Below are positions 44,223 to 53,040 of a stretch of DNA of 64,000 nucleotides, one piece after another. Source of the stretch: Mesorhizobium erdmanii USDA 3471 (GTDB lineage: Bacteria; Pseudomonadota; Alphaproteobacteria; Rhizobiales; Rhizobiaceae); assembly GCF_000472705.1 (NCBI RefSeq), contig NZ_AXAE01000026.1, positions 45,435-109,434 on the forward strand, in the 5' to 3' direction. Within the stretch, counting starts at the first letter, position 1. Every line of letters begins with the position of its first letter. Below the pieces are notes generated by a model. It was not told where the DNA came from and made no database searches. It worked only from the letters and a program-made list of their open reading frames with translations. A program made the position numbers and the translations under genes.

Positions 44223-44636
44223 ATGGCCAAGGCTGAGCCAAAACTGCTTTCCGGCGGCAATCCGCAGATCGCCAAGGGATATGGCGACGCGTCGGTGCAG
44301 GCCTATATCGCGGCGATGCCGGGCTGGAAGCGCGAGATGGGCGGGCGGCTCGACGCGCTCATCGAGCGCGCCGTGCCTGGCGTGCACAAGGCGGTGAAAT
44401 GGAATTCGCCGTTCTATGGCATTGAAGGCGAGGGCTGGTTCCTCAGCTTCCATTGCTTCACCAGGTATATCAAGGTGGCTTTCTTTCGCGGCATGTCGCT
44501 GAATCCAGTGCCGCCGGGAGAATCCCGGAGCAAGGACACACGCTACCTCGACATCCATGAGGACGACCCGTTCGACGAGGCGCAATTCAGCGCCTGGGTG
44601 AAGCAGGCCAGCCAATTGCCTGGCGAGCGCATGTGA
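44223..44636 (+). CDS. DUF1801 domain protein
   Basis: This 137-residue YdhG-like protein contains QAYIAAMPGWKREMGGRLDALI, VHKAVKWNSPFYG and FHCFTRYIKVAFFRG, the hydrophobic and Trp residues typical of DUF1801. It often appears next to arsR-SRPBCC pairs. Biochemical role unknown. AAGGAAGGGT precedes the ATG. A second, distantly related DUF1801 protein follows. Confidence 0.85.
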   Translation: MAKAEPKLLSGGNPQIAKGYGDASVQAYIAAMPGWKREMGGRLDALIERAVPGVHKAVKWNSPFYGIEGEGWFLSFHCFTRYIKVAFFRGMSLNPVPPGESRSKDTRYLDIHEDDPFDEAQFSAWVKQASQLPGERM

Positions 44637-44671
44637 ATGTTCTGTTTATCGAAGCCCAAGGGAGAAACCAC

Positions 44672-45070
44672 ATGACGACCACCGGATCGCAGGAGAGCAA
44701 ATCTCCCTCCGAACTGATCGACGGCAGGATCAGAGAACTCGGCGACTGGCGCGGCGACATGCTGGCCCGGCTGCGCGCGCTCATCCATCAGGCCGATCCC
44801 GCTGTGGTCGAGACATGGAAATGGCGCGGCGTGCCGGTGTGGGAGCATGACGGCATGATCTGCACCGGCGAGACCTACAAGAGCGTCGTCAAGCTGACTT
44901 TCGCCAAGGGAGCAGCGCTGCCCGATCCATCGGCGCTGTTCAACTCCAGCCTCGAGGGCAATACGCGGCGGGCCATCGATTTCCAGCGGGGCGAGGAGAT
45001 CAACGAAGAGGCTTTCAAGGCGCTGGTGCTTGCCGCCATCGCTTTGAACACGTCGAAGGGCCGGAAGTAA
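44672..45070 (+). CDS. DUF1801 domain protein, second copy
   Basis: This 132-residue protein has WRGDMLARLRALIHQADPAV, ETWKWRGVPVWEHDG and YKSVVKLTFAKGAAL in the DUF1801 order. It is the last gene of the arsR run. ATG 44672 is favoured by AAGGGAG upstream; a frame from 44633 overlaps the previous gene. The pair of DUF1801 genes probably arose by ancient duplication, since identity by eye is low. Confidence 0.85.
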   Translation: MTTTGSQESKSPSELIDGRIRELGDWRGDMLARLRALIHQADPAVVETWKWRGVPVWEHDGMICTGETYKSVVKLTFAKGAALPDPSALFNSSLEGNTRRAIDFQRGEEINEEAFKALVLAAIALNTSKGRK

Positions 45071-45104
45071 TTCTCGTGCGTCATTTCCAATACGCATAAA
45101 TGTC

Positions 45105-45285
45105 AACGTCGGCGCCGCCCCTCACTGTCCTGCCGGACATCTCTCCCCGTAAACGGGGCGAGAGGGGCTGGCGGCGCCGTCGGCGCATTGTTTGCGACTT
45201 TGGCGATTGGCGAAATCGGCGATGGGGGCGTCCCTCGCCCCGTTTACGGGGAGAGGATGCCGGCAGGCAGGTGAGGGGCAGCGCT
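45105..45285. repeat. Long palindromic intergenic repeat, copy B
   Basis: This 180-bp element is the clearest copy. The left arm has CCTGCCGGACATCTCTCCCC with CCCCGT-AA-ACGGGG; the right arm has CCCCGT-TT-ACGGGG and GATGCCGGCAGGCAGGTGAG. The centre has GGCGATTGGCGAAATCGGCG. It fills most of the gap between the DUF1801 and acyltransferase genes and could act as a terminator hairpin. Confidence 0.88.
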
Positions 45286-45423
45286 GGCGGTGGAGATTGC
45301 CGGCAACTTTGACGCCGCAGCGATCGACCCAGCACAGCCGTGTTTACGATCTGGGAAGCTTGATGGTGCTAGACATCTCGGAATGATGGCTGGCCGGATT
45401 GGCTGGCTCCAGATGGATTCGCC

Positions 45424-46518
45424 ATGAACAGCCCGATGCGCATGCCGTGGGTGGACACGGCCAAAGGTCTCTCGATCATCCTCGTGGTCATGATGTACTC
45501 GGCCTACAACACCGGCGAGTACACGGGCGGCGTCGGCTTCCTGCATTATGTCATCGGCTTCGCGACACCGTTCCGCATGCCGGAATTCTTCCTGATCTCC
45601 GGACTGTTCCTGTCGCAGGTGATCGACCGGCCGTGGCGGCGTTATGTCGACCGGCGCGTCGTCCACTATCTCTATTTCTACGTGCTGTGGGCGATCATCT
45701 CGATCGGTCTGAAGATCGGCATTTTCAGCCGGGACCCGGGCGGCATGCTGCACGACCTCGCAATGGCCGTCGTCCAGCCTTACGGTGTGCTGTGGTTCAT
45801 CTACATGCTGGCGGTGTTCGGCCTTGTCGCCAAGCTTTTGCGGCAGTTCCGCGTGCCGGCCTGGATCGTCATCCCGATCGCTGCCGCCCTGCAGATGTGG
45901 GCGCCGCATCCCGACAGCTACGCGGTCGAACAATTCGCGGCCTATTTCGTGTTCTTCTACCTTGGCTTCGTGCTGGCGCCGCTGGTGTTCAGGCTCGTCG
46001 AATGGACGCAGCCCCGCCCGATGCTGGCCGTCGCCGGCCTGGCTTTGTGGGCTGTCGTCAATGGCCTGCTCGTCTATTCGCCGGGTTATGCCATGCATCC
46101 GGTCGGCATGCAGATGGGGCTGGCCGCATGGCCGCCGCTGCATCTCACTTTGGCCGTCGCCGGTGCGGTTGCACTGTGCGTGCTTGGCGGTTTCCTGTCG
46201 CAATTCGCCGCCATGGAATGGCTGCGCTGGCTCGGCGAACATTCGCTGGTCGTCTATGTCGCCTTCACCATCCCGATGTCGCTCTTCCGTGGCGCGGCAC
46301 TGGCAAGCGGCCTTTTGACCGACACCGGCATGCTCAGCCTGGCGGTGCTGCTGGTCTCGATCATCAGCCCGGTGGTGCTCTACCTCATCATCCAACGCGT
46401 CGGCTTCGGAATGTTCCTGTTCGAACGGCCGGCCTGGGCGCATGTCGACACAAACGCGCCGCAGGCGGCAGCGAAGACGGCGATGCCTGCCACCGCCGTC
46501 CAATCAAGCCGGACATAA
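45424..46518 (+). CDS. Acyltransferase 3 family membrane protein
   Basis: This 364-residue protein has about ten membrane helices. The start RMPWVDTAKGLSIILVVMMY matches the acyltransferase-3 N-terminus, which usually carries a catalytic His in RxxxxxRxxAxxxVxxxH; here that His appears to be replaced (MMYSAYN). FRMPEFFLISGLFLS and YLGFVLAPLVF are other family blocks. Such proteins O-acylate periplasmic or surface glycans. The apparent His loss raises doubt about activity. It converges on the GH127 gene, 13 bases away. Confidence 0.8.
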   Translation: MNSPMRMPWVDTAKGLSIILVVMMYSAYNTGEYTGGVGFLHYVIGFATPFRMPEFFLISGLFLSQVIDRPWRRYVDRRVVHYLYFYVLWAIISIGLKIGIFSRDPGGMLHDLAMAVVQPYGVLWFIYMLAVFGLVAKLLRQFRVPAWIVIPIAAALQMWAPHPDSYAVEQFAAYFVFFYLGFVLAPLVFRLVEWTQPRPMLAVAGLALWAVVNGLLVYSPGYAMHPVGMQMGLAAWPPLHLTLAVAGAVALCVLGGFLSQFAAMEWLRWLGEHSLVVYVAFTIPMSLFRGAALASGLLTDTGMLSLAVLLVSIISPVVLYLIIQRVGFGMFLFERPAWAHVDTNAPQAAAKTAMPATAVQSSRT

Positions 46519-46531
46519 TCAGGCTGCGGCC

Positions 46532-48511
46532 TCAGCCGTCGCGCAGCCATACCAGCATCTCGCCGGGCTCGCGGTTGTCCCAGGCGAAATAGGGGATGGC
46601 GGTCAGCCGTGTCTCGACGCTGGCCGGCGGTTCGGAGCGGTAGAGCCCGTCCTGCCAGCCGTCGCCGGCATCGGCCCGCGCCGCGGCTGAAAGCGTCACC
46701 ACGCCGCCCAGCAGCCCGGGCGCCTCATGCGCCTCTATCTCAGCCGTGCGCGGCAGCGTCAGGCAATGCAGCCGGCTGTCATTGTCCGAGGCCTCGACGC
46801 AGTAGATCAGCGGCCCGCGCGACAGCGCGACACGGCCGGCATCCTGCCGGACTTCGGGATTGGCGTAGAGCCGCTCGATCGGCATTTCGAGGTCGAGGCG
46901 GACGCTGTCGCCCTTTTTCCACGTCCGCCGGATCGCGGCATAGCCGTCGCTGGTCATCTCTCCGAGGTCGACCGCTTCGCCATTGACCTGGAGCGTCGCG
47001 CTGCTGCTCCATGCCGGGATGCGCAGATGCAGCGTGAACTCCACCGGCGTTCGCGGTTCGACCGTGATCTCGACGGCGCCATCCCAGGGATAGCGGCTCG
47101 CCTGCGTCAGGCTCACCGCCGTGCCCGCAATGTCGAAGCGGGCGGTGGAGTCGCCGTAGAGGTGCACAGCCAGCGCATCGTCCGCCAGGCTGTAGAAATA
47201 ACTGCCGATGGAGGCGACCATGCGCCCGATATTGGGCGGGCAGCAGGGGCAGCGGTGCCATTTCCACCTGACGTGCCGGCCCCGGCTTTCCAGCGGGTTC
47301 TCGTAGAAGAACAGCGAGCCGTCGAGCGACAGGCCGGAGATCGAGCCATTGTAGAGCGCGCGCTCCATCATGTCGGCGTAGCGGGCGTTCGGCCCCATGC
47401 CGAGCATGCGGCTTGCCCAGAACACCAGGCCGACGGCGGCGCAGGTCTCGGCATAGGCGCTCTGATTGGGCAGGTCGTAATCGCTGGTGAAACCCTCATT
47501 GTGCGCCGACGGACCGAGCCCGCCGGTGATGTAGAGGTTTTTGGTGGTGAGGTCGTCCCACAACCGGTCGAGCGCGACGCGCAATGAGTCGTCGCCATAT
47601 TCGGTGGCGATGTCGGCCATGCCCGAATAGAGGTACATGGCCCTGACCGCATGGCCGACGACCTTGTCCTGGTCGCGCACCGGGATGTGCGACTGGCTGT
47701 ATTCGTAGGTCTTGAAATGATAGGCCTTCGGGTCGGCGCCGCGGGCGCGCGCCTCCTCGTCGAAATAATGCGGCTGCTGGCCGCGCTGGTCGATGAAGTA
47801 CTTCGCCAGCTCCATGTATTTCTGCTCGCCGGTCACCCGCGCCAGCTTGACCAGCGCCAGCTCGATCTCCTCATGGCCGCAATAGCCTTTCTTCTTGCCG
47901 GGCTCCGGCCCCAGCACCGAAGCGATGTGGTCGGCGTAGCGGCACATGATGTCGAGCAGCTTGCGCTTGCCGGTCGCCTGGTAATAGGCGACCGCGCCCT
48001 CGATCAGATGGCCGGCGCAGTAGAGCTCGTGGCAGTCGCGCAGGTTTGTCCAGCGCTTGCCGGGCTGGATGCGCTGGTACCAGCTGGAGAGATAGCCGTC
48101 CTCCTGCTGCAATTTGCCGTACATGTCGATGACGGCGTCGATCTTGGCTTCCAGCTCGGGGTTCTTGCGCCGGTAGAGCGAATAGGCCGCGGTCTCGATC
48201 GTCTTGCCGAGATCGGAATCCCAGAACATCTGCGTGGTCACCGTCGAGCCGGTGAATTCGGCGCCCTGGCGGTCGGCTTCATCAGGCGAGGGCGAGTGGA
48301 AGGGAATGACCACGCCGGGCGAGGGGCGGTCCGGGTCGATCTGCTCCAGCATGCGGGCTTCGACGCAGCGGTCGTAAAGGATGTCGGCGGTGCGCGTGGC
48401 GACCGCGTCGGCGCGGTCGCCCCAGAAGCCGTGCACGTCGACCTGCGGCACCGGCAACGGGCGGAAGGCGAGCTTCGGCTTTCCGGTCTTGGCGGATGGC
48501 GATGCGGTCAT
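46532..48511 (-). CDS. Glycoside hydrolase family 127 (beta-L-arabinofuranosidase type)
   Basis: This 659-residue enzyme has an (alpha/alpha)6 barrel with CHELYCAGHLIEGAVAYY near residue 160 and GHEEIELALVKLARVTGEQKY near 210. The zinc-cysteine catalytic set known from HypBA1 is present: AYAETCAA near 350 (Glu, Cys) and CPCCPPN near 425 (Cys-Cys). C-terminal beta domains follow. No signal peptide, so it works in the cytosol on imported oligosaccharides. GGAG precedes the ATG. It is the last gene of a LacI-led operon with an ABC importer. Confidence 0.92.
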   Translation of the reverse strand: MTASPSAKTGKPKLAFRPLPVPQVDVHGFWGDRADAVATRTADILYDRCVEARMLEQIDPDRPSPGVVIPFHSPSPDEADRQGAEFTGSTVTTQMFWDSDLGKTIETAAYSLYRRKNPELEAKIDAVIDMYGKLQQEDGYLSSWYQRIQPGKRWTNLRDCHELYCAGHLIEGAVAYYQATGKRKLLDIMCRYADHIASVLGPEPGKKKGYCGHEEIELALVKLARVTGEQKYMELAKYFIDQRGQQPHYFDEEARARGADPKAYHFKTYEYSQSHIPVRDQDKVVGHAVRAMYLYSGMADIATEYGDDSLRVALDRLWDDLTTKNLYITGGLGPSAHNEGFTSDYDLPNQSAYAETCAAVGLVFWASRMLGMGPNARYADMMERALYNGSISGLSLDGSLFFYENPLESRGRHVRWKWHRCPCCPPNIGRMVASIGSYFYSLADDALAVHLYGDSTARFDIAGTAVSLTQASRYPWDGAVEITVEPRTPVEFTLHLRIPAWSSSATLQVNGEAVDLGEMTSDGYAAIRRTWKKGDSVRLDLEMPIERLYANPEVRQDAGRVALSRGPLIYCVEASDNDSRLHCLTLPRTAEIEAHEAPGLLGGVVTLSAAARADAGDGWQDGLYRSEPPASVETRLTAIPYFAWDNREPGEMLVWLRDG

Positions 48512-48532
48512 GAATTCACTCCATTCGATCTA

Positions 48533-49390
48533 TTATTTGACGGCCCCGGCCATCAGGCCGCGGATGTAGAAGCGCTGCAAAGCGAGGAACAGGATCAGGC
48601 ATGGCACCATCATCACGGTGACGCCGGCCTGCACGGCGCCCCAGTCGATGGCGCCGAAGCGGCCCGATTGCAGGGCCGTCATCATCACCGGCAGCGTGAA
48701 TTTGGACTGGTCGGTCATCAGTACCAAAGCGGCGAGGAATTCGTTCCAGGCGCCGAGGAAGGCAAACAGCGCGATGGTGACGACACCGGGCCAGACCAGC
48801 GGCAGCATCACCTTGACCAGCATGGTGGCGTTGCCGGCGCCGTCCATGCGTGCGGCCTCCTCGATCTCGCGCGGCACCGCGTCGAAGGCGTTGCGCATCA
48901 TGAAGATCGAGAACGGCAATTGCAGCGTCACATAGACGCCGACCAGGCCGGTCAGCGTGTTGTGCAGGCCAAGCTTGGTCAGGACCAGGAAGATCGGCGT
49001 CAGGATCGACTGGAACGGGATCATGATCGTCGACAGGATGAGGACGAAGAACAGGTCCTTGAACGGGAAGCGGAAGCGCGAAAAGCCGTAGCCGGCCAGC
49101 ACGCTGACGATCACCGACAGCACGACGGTCATCACCGAGACGTAGATGCTGTTCTGCGCCGAGACCCACAGACCGTCGCCGAAGGAATTGAGCGTGGCGT
49201 AGTTCTCCAGCGAGAAGCCGGTGGTCGGCCAGGGCGGCAGCGGCGGCAGCCGCGCTTCGGCCGCCGGCTTGAAGGCCGACAGCGCCGTCCACACGATCGG
49301 CGCGACGAACAGCACCGAGGCGATGATGCCGGTGGAGTGCCTGGCCAGGCGCGCGGCGAGCTTGCCCCTGGCTGAAATCGCCTGGGCCAT
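48533..49390 (-). CDS. Carbohydrate ABC transporter permease (MalG/CUT1 type)
   Basis: This 285-residue protein has six membrane helices. The cytoplasmic EAA loop reads EIEEAARMDGAGNATMLVKVMLP near residue 185, the site where the ATPase docks. ATG 49390 overlaps the stop of the MalF-type gene by one base. No ATPase gene is present in this operon, so a shared MsmK/UgpC-type ATPase from elsewhere must serve it. It imports sugars for the GH127 enzyme. Confidence 0.93.
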   Translation of the reverse strand: MAQAISARGKLAARLARHSTGIIASVLFVAPIVWTALSAFKPAAEARLPPLPPWPTTGFSLENYATLNSFGDGLWVSAQNSIYVSVMTVVLSVIVSVLAGYGFSRFRFPFKDLFFVLILSTIMIPFQSILTPIFLVLTKLGLHNTLTGLVGVYVTLQLPFSIFMMRNAFDAVPREIEEAARMDGAGNATMLVKVMLPLVWPGVVTIALFAFLGAWNEFLAALVLMTDQSKFTLPVMMTALQSGRFGAIDWGAVQAGVTVMMVPCLILFLALQRFYIRGLMAGAVK

Positions 49391-50316
49391 CAGTCGAGCC
49401 CCTCCGGCTTGCGCAGCAGCCACAACTGGATGAGGCTGAGCGCCACCAGGATGACCAGCAGCACCATCGAGAGTGCGGCGCCATAGCCGAGCTTGAACGA
49501 GACGAAGGACTGGTTGAAGATCCAGTAGACCGCCGTCAGCGTCTGGTTGCGCGGACCGCCGCGCAGGATGATGTAGAACTGGTCGAAGGCGAGGATGGAG
49601 CCGGCGACCGACAGGATCAGCGCCAGCGCCAGCGTGCGGCGCATCAGCGGCAGGGTGATCGCCCGGAAGCGCGCGAACGGTCCGGCGCCGTCGATGAGGG
49701 CCGCCTCCTGCAGGTCCTGCGGGATCGATTGCAAGCCGGTCATCAGGATGATCATGGTGAAGCCGGCGACCTTCCACACCACCATGGCGATGATCGACCA
49801 GAAGGCCGGCTGGAAGGTGGCGAGCAGGTTGAACCTCCTGTCGATCAGGCCGAGGTCGTAGGCGGCGGGGCTGAACAGGCCGGAATCGACGTTCAAGAGC
49901 CATGACCAGAGCAGGCTCGCCGAGGCGAAGCCGACCACCGCCGGCATGAAGAAGAAGGTGCGGTAGAGGTTGGTGAACGGACGCGGCCGCTCGATGAATA
50001 TCGCCAGCGGGAAGGCAACGGCGAAGATCGCGATGGTGACGACGACGGTGTAGTAGCCCGTGAACTTGAGCGCGTTCCAGAACCTGGTGTCGCGCAGGAT
50101 CGCCCAGTAATTGTCGAGGCCAATATAGCTGTGGTCGCCCATCAGCGGCCAGTTGTGCAGCGACATCCACGCCGTCATACCGAGCGGGATGACGAAGAAG
50201 ACGGTGACCAGCGCCACGGCCGGTAGGACATAGAGCAGCCCGATCCATTGCCGACGCCCGGCGCCGACGAGTTTGCGGGCGCGGGGCGGGACGGCGGTTG
50301 TGGGGATCGAGGTCAT
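49390..50316 (-). CDS. Carbohydrate ABC transporter permease (MalF/CUT1 type)
   Basis: This 308-residue protein has six membrane helices. The EAA loop DLQEAALIDGAGPFARFRAITLP is near residue 200, followed by a family block around FDQFYIILRGGPRNQTLT. It pairs with the overlapping MalG-type permease downstream. A 179-base gap with a perfect hairpin separates it from the binding-protein gene upstream, which may lower permease expression relative to the binding protein. Confidence 0.93.
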   Translation of the reverse strand: MTSIPTTAVPPRARKLVGAGRRQWIGLLYVLPAVALVTVFFVIPLGMTAWMSLHNWPLMGDHSYIGLDNYWAILRDTRFWNALKFTGYYTVVVTIAIFAVAFPLAIFIERPRPFTNLYRTFFFMPAVVGFASASLLWSWLLNVDSGLFSPAAYDLGLIDRRFNLLATFQPAFWSIIAMVVWKVAGFTMIILMTGLQSIPQDLQEAALIDGAGPFARFRAITLPLMRRTLALALILSVAGSILAFDQFYIILRGGPRNQTLTAVYWIFNQSFVSFKLGYGAALSMVLLVILVALSLIQLWLLRKPEGLD

Positions 50317-50334
50317 GGCTGGGCGCTCGCCTTG

Positions 50335-50357
50335 CCTTCTCCCCTTGGGGGAGAAGG
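50335..50357. terminator. Intercistronic hairpin (10-bp perfect stem)
   Basis: CCTTCTCCCC (50335-50344) pairs with GGGGAGAAGG (50348-50357) across a 3-base loop, between the binding-protein and permease genes on the minus strand. There is no T-run. It is probably a message-stabilising or partial-termination hairpin, as in other ABC operons, and resembles one arm of the palindromic repeats. Confidence 0.6.
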
Positions 50358-50495
50358 TGGATCGGCGCGCGGCCGGCGCCCCGAACCTTTGTTCCAGGTG
50401 AGGATATGCTTTCCCAACGGTATCGTCCTGCCATCTAGAGATGCATCATCCGGCCACCCGCCCAGGGAGGCAGGCGGATGGCCGGTAGGCTCCCG

Positions 50496-51743
50496 CTACT
50501 TCTGCGGCGCCTGGTCGATGATCGACTGCATGGTCTCCTGCGCGTTCGCGATCGCGCCGTCGACATCGTCGCCGAAGAACACCTCGTTGATCATCTGCGT
50601 CCACGGGCCGTTGGCGGAGTTGATCAGATCGTTGAACACCACCGAATAGGGCGTCTTGCCCTTGGCCATGGCTTCGGCGGCGATCTGGTAGCGCGGGTCG
50701 AGATCCTTGAGCGCATCCTTGGCGATGTCGCCGCGCACCGGGAGGCTGCCGTATTTAGCGAGGATGGTCTGGCCTTCCAGCGAATAGGCGAAGTCCAAGA
50801 ACTCCTTCACCACGGCGAGCTTCTTGGTGCCCTTGGTGACGACGAAATTGTCACCGCCGGCAAAGGACGACCAGCCGCCATCCTTGCCCGGCAGGAAGGT
50901 GACGCCGTAGTCGACATTGGGATACTGGGTGTTGAGCGCGCCGATGGCGAAGGCGCCGGAGGGCGAGATGCCGATATTGCCGGCGGCGAATGCGGCGAAG
51001 AAATTGGCACCGGTGTCGGTCTGGGCGCCGGCCGGCACCAGGTCCTTCTTGACCATCGAGCGGTAGAGGTCGATGGCGCCGCGCAATTGCGGGCTGTCCA
51101 GCGTCGCCTTGGAGCCGTCCTCACTGAGGATATCGCCGCCCGAGGCCCAGATCAGCGGCGTGAAGGTGAAGATGTTGCAGCCGCCGCAATTGCCCGAGAA
51201 ATAAAAGCCCTTGATGTTGCCGCCAAGCGCGTTGACCTTCTCTGCATCGGCGGCGATCTCGGCCCAGTTGGTGGGGCCTTTTTCAGGGTCGAGGCCTGCC
51301 TGCTTGAACAGCTTCTTGTTCCAGATCAGCACCGAGGCGTCGGCCGAAAAGGGCAGGCCGTAAATGTGGTCCTTGTAGGTGCCGGTCTTGACATGCGCCG
51401 GCGACAGGCTGGCGAAATAGGGCAGGGACTTGGCCCAGTCGGTGATGTCCTCCAGCTGGCCGGCGGCGGCGAAGGAGGGCGTATAGATCAGGTCGAGCGA
51501 CAGCGCGTCGGGCGCCGTGCCGCCGGCGGCGGCCGCACCGTATTTCGGGATGATCTCGGCATTGGGGATGATATCGAGCTTGATCTGGTCCTTGTGCGCC
51601 TTGTTGTAGGCGTCGACGATCCTCGGCATAAAGTTCGAGCCGTCGGCGCGCACCCAGATGTTGGCGGTGTCTGCGGCGGCAGCGCCAAGACCGCTGCCCA
51701 GCACGGCAGCAGTCAGGGCCAGTCTGGCAATCAAAGTCCTCAT
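50496..51743 (-). CDS. Extracellular sugar-binding protein (CUT1 type)
   Basis: This 415-residue protein has a clear signal peptide (MRTLIARLALTAAVLGSGLG, cleavage near AAAADT). The body matches the SBP_bac_1 fold: NIWVRADGSNFMPRIVDAYN near residue 28 and YGLPFSADASVLIWNKKLFKQAG near 130. TGANFFAAFAAGNIGISPSGAF lies near 240. GGAGGAGGAG precedes the ATG. It is the second gene of the LacI operon and captures the sugar that the permease pair imports for GH127, probably an arabinofuranoside; this is inferred from the enzyme. Confidence 0.92.
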   Translation of the reverse strand: MRTLIARLALTAAVLGSGLGAAAADTANIWVRADGSNFMPRIVDAYNKAHKDQIKLDIIPNAEIIPKYGAAAAGGTAPDALSLDLIYTPSFAAAGQLEDITDWAKSLPYFASLSPAHVKTGTYKDHIYGLPFSADASVLIWNKKLFKQAGLDPEKGPTNWAEIAADAEKVNALGGNIKGFYFSGNCGGCNIFTFTPLIWASGGDILSEDGSKATLDSPQLRGAIDLYRSMVKKDLVPAGAQTDTGANFFAAFAAGNIGISPSGAFAIGALNTQYPNVDYGVTFLPGKDGGWSSFAGGDNFVVTKGTKKLAVVKEFLDFAYSLEGQTILAKYGSLPVRGDIAKDALKDLDPRYQIAAEAMAKGKTPYSVVFNDLINSANGPWTQMINEVFFGDDVDGAIANAQETMQSIIDQAPQK

Positions 51744-51805
51744 GTTCTCCTCCTCCACATTTGGCCGCACTGCGCGGCTTGCCGCCGATTGCGGCACTTC
51801 GTTTT

Positions 51806-52849
51806 TCAGCCGTCCGGCAGGCGGCCGCATGACTGACGCACCACCAGCCGGCACGGCAGTTGTCTTATGCCCGGCGCGGCGGGCTGGCCGCCGACAAGCG
51901 ACAGCAGGGTCAACCCGGCCTCGCGCCCGAGGGCGACGAGGTTCATGTCGACGGAGGTCAGCGGCGGGCGCGTTGCCTCGGCGACAATCTCCCAATTGTC
52001 GAAACCGATGACGCCGACATCGCCGGGAACGTCGAGGCCGCGCTCGCGCAACGCATCGATGACGCCGCGCGCGATCTGGTCGTTGCCGCAGAAGACGGCG
52101 TCCGGCCTGTCGCGCTTGCCGTCGAAGAGGTGTGCTACCGCCTCGTGGCCCCAGGCTTCCGACCAGGAGCCGAGCAGCGGTTCCGTCACCGGCAGGCCGT
52201 TTTCGGCGAGTACGTCGCGGTAGGCCTGGGCGCGGGCGTGCACCACGGCGAAGCTCGCCGGCCCGCTGACATGGGCGATGCGCCGGCGGCCGAGCCGGCA
52301 GAAATGTTCCACCGCCAGCCGAGCGCCGCCGGCGTCGTCCGAGACGAAGGCGACGGCGTCGGGATCGGGCTGGGTGAAGGCATAGATCACGGGCACGCGC
52401 AGATCGGCGAGGTCGACGGGCAGATGGCGGTCGATGCGTTTTCCCGTGGCGATAATGCCGTCGACGCGCTTGTCGAGCATCGCCTCGACATGCAACTGGC
52501 CCAGCCGCGGATCCTCCTCGACATTGCACAGGAAGACCGAGACGCCATTGTCGACCAGCGCGTCTGAAATGCCCGACATCAGCGGCAGCGAGAAGCGGCC
52601 ATATGTATCGTTGGTGAGCAGGCCGACAGTGAAGGAGCGGCGTCGAAGCAAACTCTGCGCCAGGCTGTTCGGCCGGAAGCCGAGGCTGCGCGCCGTCTCG
52701 CGGATGCGCTCGCGCGTCTCCGCGGTCATGCGCCCCTGATCGTTCAGCGCCTTCGAGGCGGTGGCAACGCTGACGCCGGCCCGCGCCGCCACGTCACGCA
52801 AGGTGACGGGCTTGGGAAAGACCGGGACAGGCTGATCGTCCGATGCCAT
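51806..52849 (-). CDS. LacI family transcriptional regulator
   Basis: This 347-residue protein has an N-terminal LacI helix-turn-helix and hinge (TLRDVAARAGVSVATASKAL, then RPNSLAQSLLRRRS). A sugar-sensing periplasmic-binding-like core follows (VGLLTNDTYGRFSLPLMSGI and GVIGFDNWEIVAEATRPPLT). It is the first gene of the operon that continues into the binding protein, permeases and GH127. Two matching operator-like sites lie just upstream, so it likely represses its own operon until a sugar binds. Confidence 0.93.
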   Translation of the reverse strand: MASDDQPVPVFPKPVTLRDVAARAGVSVATASKALNDQGRMTAETRERIRETARSLGFRPNSLAQSLLRRRSFTVGLLTNDTYGRFSLPLMSGISDALVDNGVSVFLCNVEEDPRLGQLHVEAMLDKRVDGIIATGKRIDRHLPVDLADLRVPVIYAFTQPDPDAVAFVSDDAGGARLAVEHFCRLGRRRIAHVSGPASFAVVHARAQAYRDVLAENGLPVTEPLLGSWSEAWGHEAVAHLFDGKRDRPDAVFCGNDQIARGVIDALRERGLDVPGDVGVIGFDNWEIVAEATRPPLTSVDMNLVALGREAGLTLLSLVGGQPAAPGIRQLPCRLVVRQSCGRLPDG

Positions 52850-52868
52850 CGTGCCGAGGTATCCTTAG

Positions 52869-52889
52869 CTGGGAAAAGGTTTTCTCAAA
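52869..52889 (-). promoter_or_regulatory. LacI operator site 1
   Basis: This 21-bp site, 20 bases upstream of the lacI start, has the core AAAACCTTTTC on the minus strand, flanked by TTTG and CCAG. It differs from site 2 at 2 of 21 positions. It would overlap the promoter or transcription start. Confidence 0.75.
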
Positions 52890-52935
52890 TAGGCCGGAAC
52901 AAGGCCCGGCCAATGGCCGAGCCCGATTGGAAATG

Positions 52936-52956
52936 TTTGGAAAAACCTTTTCTCAG
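52936..52956 (+). promoter_or_regulatory. LacI operator site 2
   Basis: The same 21-bp motif (TTTG, AAAACCTTTTC core, TCAG) appears in the opposite orientation, 67 bases centre-to-centre from site 1. Two sites allow DNA looping or cooperative repression by the LacI protein. Confidence 0.75.
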
Positions 52957-53040
52957 TTCAGGCTAAGCCAGTTTTGGGGAGCGTTCAAGGGGAAAAGTGG
53001 GTTGGCGGGGATCGGTCGTGGCATCACCCCATTCCAACCG

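Noticed and set aside
47651..49375. A plus-strand open frame of over 570 codons opposite GH127 and a permease
   Set aside because: Crosses the boundary of two well-supported minus-strand genes and has low-complexity acidic/His composition.
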